A stretch of 48,106 bases of DNA from Erythrobacter donghaensis. GTDB taxonomy: Bacteria; Pseudomonadota; Alphaproteobacteria; Sphingomonadales; Sphingomonadaceae. The stretch spans positions 1 through 48,106 of the forward strand of contig NZ_LSJS01000060.1 in assembly GCF_001557325.1 (NCBI RefSeq), in the 5' to 3' direction. Shown piece by piece: positions 9,381-17,936 of the stretch; positions within the stretch are counted from its first letter, which is position 1, and every line of letters starts with the position of its first letter. A program made the translations under genes and the position numbers. The notes beneath the pieces are model-generated. The model made no database searches, was not told the DNA's origin, and saw only the letters and a program-made list of their open reading frames with translations.

Positions 9381-10271
9381 TCAGGGTGTCGGCGCGTGGA
9401 GCCCCTGCACCGCCTGCCCCGCCGCCGCCAGCCGCGCATGCGCCGCAGCGGCCAGCAGGGGCTTGGGCGCGCGCGCATATTCGGACGGGCTCATCCCCAT
9501 GAAGCGCCGGAAATCGCGCACGAAATGCGATTGATCATGATAGGCGCCGTCGAGCGTCCCGAGCCACTTGCGCGAGGGATCGATCATGAACTGCGCGAGG
9601 CTGCGCAGGAAGCGCTGGCGGCGCAGCAGCAGCTTGGGGGGAAAGCCGAAGGCGCGGCGCGAGAGGCGCTCGAGGCTGCGCACCTGCATCCCCACACGCT
9701 CGGCAATATCGGCGACGGTCAGCGTCTCGGGATCGACCAGCGCGGTGTGGAGCGCGAGGATCGTGGCCTCCGCAGGATGGGCAGGCCCGTCGAGCAGCCG
9801 GGCCATGTGCGCCTCGATCAGCGCCAGCTCGTGCGCATGATCACCCCCGCTGGCCGCAAGTGCCTCGGCGAGCGGTGCGAAGCCGGCGAACACCGGATCG
9901 GCGGCCCCGTCGACAAAGCGGTCGGCGTAGTCGCTCGCCCGGGCAGCGACCAGCCGCGCCCAGCCGAGCGGCAAGAGGCCGATGCCCCAGCTATGCCCGG
10001 AGCCGAGCCGGAAGCGCACCGCACGGCTGGTCGGCCCGGTGACGGTGAAGGCAGGACACGGCACGAGCGACCCCGGTCCGATCACCGATTGCGCCGTGAC
10101 CGCGCCGAGGAAGCGGATGTTGGCCCATTCGGGATGCAGCCAGTCCTCGAGGCAGGGCCGCCTCACCGAGCACACCACATCGGTGCGATAATAGGTCGTC
10201 ACATAACGGCGCAGCGGCTCTGCCGGCAGGGCAAAGCGCAAGTGAACCGAATCTCCCGAAAGCCCGTGCAT
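9381..10271 (-). CDS. AraC-family transcriptional regulator (copy 1)
   Basis: Regulator of 296 aa with a C-terminal AraC/XylS double helix-turn-helix at about 180-285; the signature second helix is in YHDQSHFVRDFRRFMGMSPSEY. The N-terminal domain, with WGIGLLPLGWAR and HPEWANIRF, is of unknown ligand specificity but closely resembles the neighbour at 10446-11420, so the two are a tandem duplication. An ATG at 10271 preceded by a purine-rich tract was taken as the start. No target is evident from the context, though it sits 92 bp upstream of pheS on the same strand. Confidence 0.9.
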   Translation of the reverse strand: MHGLSGDSVHLRFALPAEPLRRYVTTYYRTDVVCSVRRPCLEDWLHPEWANIRFLGAVTAQSVIGPGSLVPCPAFTVTGPTSRAVRFRLGSGHSWGIGLLPLGWARLVAARASDYADRFVDGAADPVFAGFAPLAEALAASGGDHAHELALIEAHMARLLDGPAHPAEATILALHTALVDPETLTVADIAERVGMQVRSLERLSRRAFGFPPKLLLRRQRFLRSLAQFMIDPSRKWLGTLDGAYHDQSHFVRDFRRFMGMSPSEYARAPKPLLAAAAHARLAAAGQAVQGLHAPTP

Positions 10272-10445
10272 CTGTCCCCATTCCCCGGCGCATCGCGTTC
10301 TGGCAGCGCGTCTCGAATGCGACCGATCAGCGACCCTCTCCGGGGTCTTGAGCCGGAGCGGATAGCATGATCGGGAAGACAGCGGTAGCCGTGCCTGCGG
10401 CAGGGGCGACGCGGTGCCCGCCGCCGGCGTGCAGTGCGGGGAGAA

Positions 10446-11420
10446 TCACCGCCGCAAGGGCAAGGCCGCAGGCGAAAGTGGGGCCGAAGACGAAGGTGGG
10501 GTCGGCGGCGGCGGGTCGAGCGTCTGTGCCGCGCTCCCCCATGCCTTGGCGCGGGCCTCCATGAACGACGTCAGGATCGGGTGATCGAGCGCGGCATACT
10601 CGCTCGGGTTCATGGTCATGAAGTCGCGGAACTCGCGGGTGAACTGCGCCTGGTCGTGGTAATGCGCGTCCATCGCCTCGGTCCACGGGCGACCGCCGCG
10701 CTGGAGCATGAAAGTCGCAAGGCTGCGCATGAAGCGCTGGCGGCGCATCAGCAGCTTGGGCGAGAAGCCGAAATGGCGGGTGCACACCCGCTCGAGCGTG
10801 CGGATGCTCATCGCGCAGGCGCTGGCAAGCTCGTGGACCGAGGCGTGATCGCCGTTGACCAGCGCGGCGTGAACCCGGGCGATGCGCGGCTCGTCGCGGC
10901 TCGGGCGCATCGCCTTGGCAAGGGCCGCGACCAGCGCCTCGTACTGGGTCTCGATGTCTGATTCGGGGTCGCACAGCACATCGGTGAGCGGCGCGAAATG
11001 GGCAAAGGCCGGGTGCGCGGCGCCGTCGCAGATGAGGTTCGTGACCTTGCTCGCATCGGCGTCGAAGAATCGCGCCCAACCGAGCGGGAGAAAGCCCACG
11101 CCCCACATCCGCACCCGTCCGAGCGAGAAGCGGCACGCCACCGAACTCGGCCCGGTGGCGACGAAGCGCGCACCGCTCAAGCTGGTGTCGGCGATCGCGG
11201 CGTCAGGCGTGGTGCCGCAGAAGAAGCGGATGTTGGCCCATTCGGGCTGGAGGTAATCGGTCACCCGCTCGGCGCCTTCGGGCAGATCGAGCGTCAGGTG
11301 GTAGAGACTCGTGAAGCATCCCGCGAATTCCGGCGGCGGTTCGCGGAATTCGGCCACCATCCGCTCGGGCGGCAAGGGCGTGGAGCGCCCGACGGCGCGC
11401 GTGAGAGCTGTATCCCCCAT
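10446..11420 (-). CDS. AraC-family transcriptional regulator (copy 2)
   Basis: Paralog of the preceding AraC regulator, 324 aa. Shared blocks include QPEWANIRF, WGVGFLPLGWAR, FGFSPKLLMRRQRFMRSL and YHDQAQFTREFRDFMTMNPSEY. The AraC HTH spans roughly residues 195-300, and the last 25 residues are proline/serine-rich and probably disordered. The start is uncertain: ATG at 11420 is preferred, a TTG at 11438 is possible, and neither has a strong ribosome site. It lies downstream of rplT but is insulated from it by the terminator at 11487-11521. Confidence 0.88.
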   Translation of the reverse strand: MGDTALTRAVGRSTPLPPERMVAEFREPPPEFAGCFTSLYHLTLDLPEGAERVTDYLQPEWANIRFFCGTTPDAAIADTSLSGARFVATGPSSVACRFSLGRVRMWGVGFLPLGWARFFDADASKVTNLICDGAAHPAFAHFAPLTDVLCDPESDIETQYEALVAALAKAMRPSRDEPRIARVHAALVNGDHASVHELASACAMSIRTLERVCTRHFGFSPKLLMRRQRFMRSLATFMLQRGGRPWTEAMDAHYHDQAQFTREFRDFMTMNPSEYAALDHPILTSFMEARAKAWGSAAQTLDPPPPTPPSSSAPLSPAALPLRR

Positions 11421-11486
11421 GTGCGCAATAAAGCGCAAGTGGCGCGGTTCTACAAGAGTTTTGGCGCGTTCTTACAAAGGCACGTC

Positions 11487-11521
11487 AAAAAGGGACAGGT
11501 TCCCCAAAAGGAGCCTGTCCC
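11487..11521 (-). terminator. Rho-independent terminator of rpmI-rplT
   Basis: On the minus strand a 12-bp stem GGGACAGGCTCC / GGAACCTGTCCC with one G-T wobble and a 6-base loop is followed directly by TTTTT. It starts 33 bp after the rplT stop codon. The stem sequence also resembles palindromes seen near REP-type transposases, so it might be a dispersed repeat used as a terminator. Confidence 0.85.
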
Positions 11522-11553
11522 TCGACTGGTGCCTGGCCGGAGCCGCGGACAGT

Positions 11554-11913
11554 TTACGCCGGAAGCGCAGCCTTCGCCTGAGCGATCACGGCCTTGAAGG
11601 CGCCGCCTTCGTTCATGGCGAGATCGGCCATCGCCTTGCGGTCGAGCTCGATCCCGGCGAGCTTGATGCCGTGCATGAACTGCGAGTAGGTGAGGCCCTC
11701 CATGCGGACTGCGGCGTTGATGCGCTGGATCCACAGAGCGCGGAAAGTCCGCTTCTTCACCTTGCGGTCGCGGTAGGCGTATTGCCCGGCCTTCTCGACC
11801 GCCTGGCGGGCGATGCGGATGGTGTTCTTGCGGCGACCGCGATAGCCCTTGGCCTGGTCCAGAATCCGCTTGTGCTTGGCGCGGGTGGTAACACCCCGTT
11901 TGACGCGTGCCAT
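11554..11913 (-). CDS. rplT: 50S ribosomal protein L20
   Basis: Basic 119-aa protein that binds 23S rRNA early in large-subunit assembly. The full family sequence is recognisable: [10 protein letters not shown] at the start, [24 protein letters not shown] in the middle and a C-terminal globular part. It lies 50 bp downstream of rpmI. In other bacteria L20 represses its own operon. The infC gene that often precedes rpmI is not here. Confidence 0.98.
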   Translation of the reverse strand: MARVKRGVTTRAKHKRILDQAKGYRGRRKNTIRIARQAVEKAGQYAYRDRKVKKRTFRALWIQRINAAVRMEGLTYSQFMHGIKLAGIELDRKAMADLAMNEGGAFKAVIAQAKAALPA

Positions 11914-11963
11914 ATCAGTATATCCTTGTTTCTAAGTGCGTGAGGGCCGTGGCCCCGCTCGCA

Positions 11964-12167
11964 TCAATCCAGCCCGTAGGGCGCCCACTTCTTGATCGTC
12001 GGCGTATCGTTCGCCGAGAGGACCGAGGTGCCGCGGTTGGTGCGGATATACTTGGCATTGTGGCTGATCAGGCGGTGACGCTTGCCGGCGACGCCGTGCT
12101 TGACCTTGCCGGTGGCGGTGATCTTGAAGCGCTTCTTCACACCGCTCTTGGTCTTGAGCTTGGGCAT
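11964..12167 (-). CDS. rpmI: 50S ribosomal protein L35
   Basis: Small basic ribosomal protein, 67 aa, starting [15 protein letters not shown]. Two ATGs lie two codons apart. The AGGAG ribosome site abuts the first ATG (12173) with no spacing but is 6 bases from the second (12167), so the second is the real start, which also gives the family N-terminus. It is first gene of the rpmI-rplT operon. Confidence 0.97.
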   Translation of the reverse strand: MPKLKTKSGVKKRFKITATGKVKHGVAGKRHRLISHNAKYIRTNRGTSVLSANDTPTIKKWAPYGLD

Positions 12168-12324
12168 TTTCATCTCCTGTAAGAGACACGTCGGAACCGG
12201 CCATGGCAGCCCTTGTCGCCAGGCTGGCTGATTGATTCGTGTCGGTGAAGTGCGCGCGCTTAGGCGTGGGACGCGCGAAAGGCAAGGGGGTAGACGCTCG
12301 CGCGCTCCCCCCGCCCCGCCCCGG

Positions 12325-13710
12325 TCAGGCCGCGTTGGCCCGCGCCTCGGCCGCGGCCAGCCCGAGCGGCCGCAGGATCAGCGTCACCCGGTCGTGCCCG
12401 GCGGCCAGATGCAGCACATCGCCCGCGCGCACCGCGATCGGCTGGGGGAAGGCGTGGAGCACCTGCAGCCAGCCGCCGTCGGTATAGCCGTCCGGGTGAT
12501 TGTCGAAGGTGATGCCCTCGGCCAGATCGACCTGCATCCACTGCACGATCCCCGCTGCCATCCCGTCGGCCTGCACAGGCACGCTGAGCAGTTGCAGATC
12601 GGAAGGATGGGCGGTGCGGGTAAGGTCGATCCGCAGCAGCTCGACATCGCGCGACAGGCGCTTCCACTGGGTCATCGTGCCGTGGATCGGCAGCTTCTGC
12701 GCCGCCAGCGCCCCGAAGGCCGAGACATCGAAGCCCGAGACCTCGCCGACGAAGACATAGTCCTCGAGCACCGGGCTCTCGACCAGGCAGCCGACCGCCG
12801 CCGCCGCGCGCGGGATGATGATGGCATCGGGCTTGAGCAGCCGCGCATGGGCATCCTCGAAGGTGTCGATCACCTTCTCGGTCAGGAGGTCGCTCGAGAG
12901 GATTTCCGAGACGAGGATGTCGGCGCGTTCGTCAAGATGCTCGCCCACTTCCAGCGCGCCCGAGGGGGCGGTGTGGACGGTGATCCGGTCGGCATAGCCG
13001 TTGCCCGCGATGATCGCGCGGGCGGTGTCGGCGATCGCGGGCACCATCTCGCAGGCGGTGACCGATTGCGCTCCGGCGCGCGCGGCCATCATCGACAGGA
13101 GCCCGCTGCCGGTGCCGATGTCGAGCACCCGCGCCTCCGGCCCGCACGCGGCGATCGCGGCGATGATCGCCGCCTCGAAGGCATCGTTGCGGCGCGTGTC
13201 GTTGAGCATCGGGATATGCCAGAAGGGCACCAGTTCGGCGCACAACCGACGGATCTGGTGCTGGATATGGATGTTGTCCGGCTGGAGCGCGAGCGCCTCG
13301 CGGAATTTGGCCAGCGCCTCGTTCTTGCGCCCCGCATCGGCGAGGAACACCGCGAGATTGTTGGCGCTGACGGCGTTGGCGGGATTGGCCGCGCAGCTCG
13401 CTTCCAATGCGGCAATGGCGAGATCGCGGCGACCTGCGCGGGCGTGGAGCAGGCCGGTTTCGTGGAGCGCAACGTCATGCGCCGGGTCGATTTCCAGCAG
13501 CCGCTCCCACAGCGCCAGCGCCTCTTCGTCCGCGCCGCGACGGCCGAGCATCCCGGCGAGGATCGGCAGAACATCGGCGAGGCGGTAACCGGCCTCGATA
13601 ACCATGGCATAGCCTGCTTCGGCAGCGGCAAGCTCGCCGGCTTCATGCGCGCGCAGGGCGTCTTCAAGGATGGTGCGGGCACCGGCGATGGCTTTGAGCT
13701 GCTTGGTCAT
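12325..13710 (-). CDS. TPR protein with PRMT-like methyltransferase domain
   Basis: Protein of 461 aa. Residues about 10-150 are tetratricopeptide repeats ([16 protein letters not shown] and [15 protein letters not shown] are clear units). From about 160 a class I SAM methyltransferase follows, with motif [10 protein letters not shown] (195-203), acidic E221, and [11 protein letters not shown] (268-278), which reproduces the double-E loop of protein arginine methyltransferases (E269, E278). [13 protein letters not shown] and the later LVES resemble PRMT7 and PRMT9; PRMT9 also carries TPRs. Protein arginine methylation is therefore the best guess, unproven. It is monocistronic, with a 9-bp inverted repeat in its leader whose 3' arm runs into the Shine-Dalgarno region. 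Confidence 0.82.
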   Translation of the reverse strand: MTKQLKAIAGARTILEDALRAHEAGELAAAEAGYAMVIEAGYRLADVLPILAGMLGRRGADEEALALWERLLEIDPAHDVALHETGLLHARAGRRDLAIAALEASCAANPANAVSANNLAVFLADAGRKNEALAKFREALALQPDNIHIQHQIRRLCAELVPFWHIPMLNDTRRNDAFEAAIIAAIAACGPEARVLDIGTGSGLLSMMAARAGAQSVTACEMVPAIADTARAIIAGNGYADRITVHTAPSGALEVGEHLDERADILVSEILSSDLLTEKVIDTFEDAHARLLKPDAIIIPRAAAAVGCLVESPVLEDYVFVGEVSGFDVSAFGALAAQKLPIHGTMTQWKRLSRDVELLRIDLTRTAHPSDLQLLSVPVQADGMAAGIVQWMQVDLAEGITFDNHPDGYTDGGWLQVLHAFPQPIAVRAGDVLHLAAGHDRVTLILRPLGLAAAEARANAA

Positions 13711-13715
13711 GATGT

Positions 13716-13752
13716 CTCCCGGACCACCCGACGAGGGGGCCGCTGGTCCGGG
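13716..13752 (-). promoter_or_regulatory. Leader hairpin overlapping the ribosome site of the TPR-PRMT gene
   Basis: Perfect 9-bp arms CCCGGACCA and TGGTCCGGG separated by 17 bases, ending 7 bases before the ATG at 13710. The putative Shine-Dalgarno GGGAG begins inside the 3' arm, so folding would hide part of it. This could tune translation or be incidental. Confidence 0.45.
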
Positions 13753-13838
13753 TTATTAACCAAGTCACTTAAGAGTCCGCCGCGCGCGGCTAGGGGTGTT
13801 TCCCGAAGGGCGGGTGGCCGGCGTCCCGCAAGGCAGGG

Positions 13839-14345
13839 TCAGCGCGGGTCGAAACCCCCGATGACGATGTTCAGGGAGGGGATGATGATCACAGACTCGC
13901 GCCCCCCATGCGCGATGTAGCTCCCCTTGCGAAAGATATGGTCGATCAGACGCTCGCCGTTGTAGCGTGGCCTCCTGTTCAGGCAGAGCAACCCCGGCAA
14001 TCCGCTGTCGCTCCCATCGCGGCGCCACGCATAGCGCTCCGTCGGCTCCCACTTCGCCTTCCCATGCGAAGGAGCGTGGTGGGTGTATTCGAGGAACTCC
14101 GGGCCTTGTGCCTGCACGCGTAGCGAGACTTCGGGCGGGATCGCGATGATGTAGCTGTAGCCTCCGAACAGCCGGTCGCAGACGTCGAAGGCCACGAAGC
14201 TGGTATTGCCGAGCTCGGCGGGAAGGCGTGCGCGGATTGCGGATTGCTCGGAGTAGCGGATCGCCTGGCAGGTTCCGAGCGATAGCAGCACGCCCACGAC
14301 AAATATCCGCAGGCATCCCCCGGAAAAGCGTGACGCCCCGCGCAC
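13839..14345 (-). CDS. Hypothetical exported protein
   Basis: Unrecognised protein of about 168 aa. With the GTG at 14345 the N-terminus is RGASRFSGGCLRIF followed by a hydrophobic run VVGVLLSLG and a cysteine (TCQA), which looks like a signal peptide, possibly of a lipoprotein although the lipobox is not canonical. The mature part has strand-rich segments such as GYSYIIAIPPEV and ends SLNIVIGGFDPR. The GTG lies 8 bp after the stop of the HisN-like gene with a GGGG-rich stretch upstream, so it is probably the last gene of the prs operon. No ATG is available; a GTG at 14297 is the alternative. Confidence 0.6.
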   Translation of the reverse strand: MRGASRFSGGCLRIFVVGVLLSLGTCQAIRYSEQSAIRARLPAELGNTSFVAFDVCDRLFGGYSYIIAIPPEVSLRVQAQGPEFLEYTHHAPSHGKAKWEPTERYAWRRDGSDSGLPGLLCLNRRPRYNGERLIDHIFRKGSYIAHGGRESVIIIPSLNIVIGGFDPR

Positions 14346-14353
14346 CGCGCGCC

Positions 14354-15124
14354 CTACCCCATCGCCTCGAGCACGTCCTCGAGCCGCGCGGGATCGCCAA
14401 GCGCGATCACCGTGCCGTCCGAGCCTGCGTCGAGCGGGTTGCCCTGCCAGTCGGCCATCATCCCGCCGGCGCCCTCGACCACCGGCACCAGCGCGGCGTA
14501 GTCGTGGAGCTTCAGCCCCGCCTCGATCACGATGTCGATATGGCCGGATGCAACGAGGCCGTAATTGTAGCAGTCCCCGCCGTAGACGATCTTGCGCTCC
14601 GCCACGCTCTTGGCGACCGACATGAAGGCGTCGGCTTCCTCGTTGGTGAAGGCGTGGGGGCTGGTGGTGCCGAGCACGGCTTCGGACAGCTCCTTTAGGG
14701 GGCGGGTGTGCGCAGGCTTGCCGTTGAAGAGCGTCGGCTGGCCGATGCGGCCGACCCAGCGCTCGCCACTCACGGCCTGGTCGATGATCCCGAGCACCGG
14801 CCAGCCATCTTGCAGCAGGGCGATCAGCGTGCCGAAGATCGGGCGGCCGGCGATGAAGCTGGTGGTGCCGTCGATCGGATCGAGCACCCATTGCCGCCCG
14901 GCGCCTTCGTTGCGGGTGCCATATTCCTCGCCGATGATCCCGTCGCGCGGGAACTCGGCCTCGATCAGCTTGCGCATCGCCGCCTCGGCGGCGCGGTCGG
15001 CCTCGGTGACATAGGAGCGGTCGGCTTTCCGCTCCTCGCTCCACTGGCCCCGGAACAGCGGGCGGATAGCGGCCCCGGCGGCATCGGCGAGGCGCAGGGC
15101 AAGGGCGAGGTCGTTATCGGTCAT
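14354..15124 (-). CDS. hisN: Histidinol-phosphatase, inositol monophosphatase family
   Basis: Metal-dependent phosphatase of 256 aa. The IMPase metal site is intact: EE at 66-67, DPIDGTT at 82-88, and the C-terminal aspartate in KLHDYAALVPVVEGAGG. The segment FIAGRPIFGTLIAL is typical of the HisN type, which dephosphorylates histidinol phosphate in histidine synthesis and replaces HisB-type phosphatases in many alphaproteobacteria. A broader inositol monophosphatase role cannot be excluded. It overlaps the 117-aa gene upstream by 11 bp, downstream of prs, which makes PRPP, the histidine precursor; this supports the assignment. Confidence 0.85.
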   Translation of the reverse strand: MTDNDLALALRLADAAGAAIRPLFRGQWSEERKADRSYVTEADRAAEAAMRKLIEAEFPRDGIIGEEYGTRNEGAGRQWVLDPIDGTTSFIAGRPIFGTLIALLQDGWPVLGIIDQAVSGERWVGRIGQPTLFNGKPAHTRPLKELSEAVLGTTSPHAFTNEEADAFMSVAKSVAERKIVYGGDCYNYGLVASGHIDIVIEAGLKLHDYAALVPVVEGAGGMMADWQGNPLDAGSDGTVIALGDPARLEDVLEAMG

Positions 15125-15467
15125 GCGCCCCCCAATAATCGAAGGCTTCGCGCTGTCGAGCCTCGGTATAGCGCCGCGCCTCCGGCCCCTCCCATTCCAG
15201 CGGCAGGTTGTCGTAGACGCCGGTGCGGCTGACGAACCAGCCCTGCCCCGGCAGCCCGTCCGACTGGCGCACGACCAGCACCGCCAGCCCCGGCTCGCCC
15301 GCCACGCGCCCGTCCTCGTCGATCCGGTCGAGCACCTTGCACAGCTGGCGCATCAGCGGGCGGGTGAAGACGTGTCCGAGCACGCTGAGCATATCGGAAT
15401 AGGTCAGCGCCGTGCGCTGCCGGGCGGCGCTGATCAGAATGTCCCGAACTTCGCCGGGATCAAACAT
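15114..15467 (-). CDS. Conserved hypothetical protein downstream of prs
   Basis: Unrecognised soluble protein of 117 aa. The N-terminal half (FDPGEVRDILISAARQRTAL) is predicted helical and could be a small winged-helix-like unit; the C-terminal half contains LAVLVVRQSDGLPGQGWF and a charged tail. ATG at 15467 shares one base with the prs stop (TGATG), so it is translationally coupled to prs, and its end overlaps hisN. The position suggests a nucleotide or histidine metabolism link, but nothing in the sequence shows a function. Confidence 0.75.
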   Translation of the reverse strand: MFDPGEVRDILISAARQRTALTYSDMLSVLGHVFTRPLMRQLCKVLDRIDEDGRVAGEPGLAVLVVRQSDGLPGQGWFVSRTGVYDNLPLEWEGPEARRYTEARQREAFDYWGAHDR

Positions 15468-16402
15468 CAATCAAACAGCGAGCTGACCGAACTTTCATCC
15501 GCGATCCGCCGGATTGCCTCGCCCACCAAGGGCGCGATCGGCAGGATGCGGATGCGGTCGGAGGCTTCGGCGGCCTCGGTCGGGCGGATCGAATCGGTGA
15601 TCACCAACTCCTTGAGGCTGGAGCCGTTGATGCGCGCCACCGCGCCGCCCGACAGCACGCCGTGGGTGATGTAGGCCGCGACCGACCGGGCCCCGCCTTC
15701 CAGCAGCGCCTCGGCTGCGTTGCACAGCGTGCCGCCCGAATCGACGATGTCGTCGATCAGGATGCAGTGGCGGCCCGCAACGTCGCCGATGATGTTCATG
15801 ACCTCGCTCTCGCCCGGCCTGTCGCGGCGCTTGTCGACGATCGCGAGCGGCGCATTGTCGAGCCGCTTTGCCAGTGCCCGCGCGCGCACCACGCCGCCGA
15901 CGTCGGGGGAGACCACCATCAGCTGCTGATCGCCATAGCGGGCCTGGATATCGGCAGCCATGACGGGGGCGGCGTAGAGATTGTCGGTCGGGATGTCGAA
16001 GAAGCCCTGGATCTGCCCGGCGTGGAGGTCCACCGCCAGCACCCGGTCGGCGCCGGCCTCGGTGATGAGGTTCGCGACCAGCTTGGCCGAGATCGGCGTG
16101 CGCGGGCCGGGCTTGCGGTCCTGCCGGGCGTAGCCGAAATAGGGCACCACCGCCGTGATCCGCTTGGCCGAGGCGCGGCGCAGCGCGTCGATGCAGATCA
16201 GCAGCTCCATCAGGTTGTCGTTCGCCGGGAAGTTGGTCGGCTGGACGACGAACACGTCCTCCCCGCGCACGTTCTCATGAATCTCGACGAACACCTCCTC
16301 GTCCGAAAAACGCCGCACGCTGGCATCGGTCAACGGAATCTCCAGATAGGCCGCGATCGCGCGGGCGAGCGGCAGGTTCGAATTGCCGGACATGATTTTC
16401 AT
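15467..16402 (-). CDS. prs: Ribose-phosphate pyrophosphokinase
   Basis: PRPP synthase of 311 aa making phosphoribosyl pyrophosphate from ribose 5-phosphate and ATP for nucleotide, histidine and tryptophan synthesis. Family motifs are visible: SDEEVFVEI, the flexible-loop region [17 protein letters not shown], and the PRPP-binding loop [11 protein letters not shown]. The start MKIMSGNSN at 16402 was chosen because it gives the usual N-terminus; ATG at 16393 is an alternative. First gene of the four-gene set prs, 117-aa protein, hisN, exported protein. Confidence 0.96.
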   Translation of the reverse strand: MKIMSGNSNLPLARAIAAYLEIPLTDASVRRFSDEEVFVEIHENVRGEDVFVVQPTNFPANDNLMELLICIDALRRASAKRITAVVPYFGYARQDRKPGPRTPISAKLVANLITEAGADRVLAVDLHAGQIQGFFDIPTDNLYAAPVMAADIQARYGDQQLMVVSPDVGGVVRARALAKRLDNAPLAIVDKRRDRPGESEVMNIIGDVAGRHCILIDDIVDSGGTLCNAAEALLEGGARSVAAYITHGVLSGGAVARINGSSLKELVITDSIRPTEAAEASDRIRILPIAPLVGEAIRRIADESSVSSLFD

Positions 16403-16496
16403 GGAAACGCGAATCCCCGTTGGCGCTGACACAGCCCGCCTAGCGATGCGTCATGGAAATGCAACGCGCAGGCGAAGGGTTCTCGTCAGGCAAGAC

Positions 16497-16529
16497 GCGG
16501 CGGCGGGCAAGGAGACGACCCGCCGCCGC
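16497..16529 (-). terminator. Hairpin 3' of the GH16 gene
   Basis: Perfect 11-bp stem GCGGCGGCGGG / CCCGCCGCCGC with an 11-base loop, 37 bp after the GH16 stop codon. No T-run follows, so if it ends transcription it does so without a canonical U-tract; it may instead protect the 3' end. Confidence 0.5.
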
Positions 16530-16565
16530 GCTCGCCCCCGATGGAAGGCGTCGGGCGCTTGTGCC

Positions 16566-17936
16566 TCAGCCCGGCACCTTCCACACTTGGAAGCCCCTAA
16601 CCCGCATCTCGGCCGTGCCCCCGACATAGTCGCCCTGGTGCTTGACCGCGACGTTCATCAGCGGAAACCAGGTCGTGCCCTTGAACGGGTTGACTGTCTG
16701 ATAGGTCTCCTTGCCGTCGACGAACCAGGTGATGAAGTCGGGCGCGATGTCGACGGCGAAGCGGTGGTAGCCGGTGTCGAAGCCGGAGAGGCCGTAGGCG
16801 TTGGCGGCATTGACCTGCATCAGCGCGGTGAAGGTGCGCTTGCCATTCGCGCCGCCGTGGATGTTGCCGGAGATGTTCTTCGAGAAGTTCCAGCCGCCGC
16901 CATAGCCGAAGCCTTCATAGACATCGATCTCGGGCGGCCAACCGGTGGTGGGCAGCAGCCACAGCGCGGGCCAGCCGCCGCGGCGGTTGGGCATCATCGC
17001 GGTCCATTCGTACTGGCCGTATTGCAGCTGGGTGGCCGGCATCCGCTGCCCGGTGAGCATCGCTGCACCATGATACCAGTACTGGTTGTCGTGAAGGATC
17101 GGGCTTACGAGCTGCTGGCTGCGGATCACCACCTCGCCGTTCTCGATCGCGAAGGGCGCCATGGCGGTCGGGTGCAGACCGGCATCGAGATAGAGCCCGG
17201 TCTCGGCATTGCCCGGCTGGGTGCGGCCGTGGGGCAGGCGGGTGCGCCATGCCTCGGCAGAGCCCGCATCGCTCCAGGTCACCGTGGCCGGATCGAGCTG
17301 GTAGGCGAGCGCGCCGCTCGGCGCGAAGATCCGGGCCTTGCGGAAGCCCGCGGTCTTCGCCACCCCAGCCTTCGCGCCGACGACGGCGGTGATCTTGGCC
17401 GAGGAATTGATGACGCCCCCGCCGACCACGCCTTCGGGCAGGATGATGTCGAAAGTGCGCCCGGCGTCCATGTTGACGAGCGGGATGCGCACCGTCTGCT
17501 CGAGCGCGTCGCCCGGGCGGAAGAACACCGTGGTCACCGTCCGCTGGAAATGCTTGCCCTCCACGCCTGCCAGCGTGCCCGAGCCGTTGCGGGTCATCAC
17601 CCGCACGATCACCGTGTTGGGGGTCTGGCGGTTGATGCGGATCGGCACGAAGGCCTCGCTCGCGCCCACCGGGACGCTGACCGTGCCGATGCTGACCGCG
17701 GCCTTGGCCGGGTAGACCGTTCCGCCCTTGAAATCGAAGGTCGCAAAGGGATTGGTGGTGGTGGTCGCGCCCTGGGGCAGGCTTCCCGCGAGCGACGCCA
17801 CCTTGTCCCCGCTTGGCTGGACCGAAGCGACCGGCTGCGCGGCGCCGGCCAGTTCCGAAGGGGGTGGGGCAGCCTCGTCCCCGCCACAGGCATTGAGCAT
17901 GGATGCAATTACGGCAAAAGATACAAGGCGCTTCAT
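16566..17936 (-). CDS. GH16 family glycoside hydrolase lipoprotein
   Basis: Exported 456-aa protein. A lipoprotein signal peptide ends in LNA-C17. Residues about 60-190 form a Calx-beta-like beta-sandwich (FVPIRINRQTP, VFFRPGDALEQTVRIPLV). The C-terminal 240 residues are a GH16 domain with EIDVYE at 336-341, giving E336 nucleophile, D338 and E341 acid/base. GH16 enzymes cut beta-1,3/1,4-glucans, agarose or carrageenan; which one is not visible. A strong AGGAGG lies 8 bases before the ATG at 17936. The gene stands alone behind an AT-rich region unlike its surroundings, so lateral gain is possible. No TonB receptor or transporter accompanies it. Confidence 0.87.
   Translation of the reverse strand: MKRLVSFAVIASMLNACGGDEAAPPPSELAGAAQPVASVQPSGDKVASLAGSLPQGATTTTNPFATFDFKGGTVYPAKAAVSIGTVSVPVGASEAFVPIRINRQTPNTVIVRVMTRNGSGTLAGVEGKHFQRTVTTVFFRPGDALEQTVRIPLVNMDAGRTFDIILPEGVVGGGVINSSAKITAVVGAKAGVAKTAGFRKARIFAPSGALAYQLDPATVTWSDAGSAEAWRTRLPHGRTQPGNAETGLYLDAGLHPTAMAPFAIENGEVVIRSQQLVSPILHDNQYWYHGAAMLTGQRMPATQLQYGQYEWTAMMPNRRGGWPALWLLPTTGWPPEIDVYEGFGYGGGWNFSKNISGNIHGGANGKRTFTALMQVNAANAYGLSGFDTGYHRFAVDIAPDFITWFVDGKETYQTVNPFKGTTWFPLMNVAVKHQGDYVGGTAEMRVRGFQVWKVPG

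Noticed and set aside
10327..10550. Possible small hydrophobic protein in a third frame overlapping the 3' end of AraC copy 2
   Set aside because: The frame has a hydrophobic patch but no ribosome site, and it overlaps low-complexity GC-rich sequence; not supportable.
13739..13775. TTAA...TTAA pair upstream of the TPR-PRMT gene as a CtrA box
   Set aside because: The spacing is nine bases instead of seven, so it does not fit the CtrA consensus.
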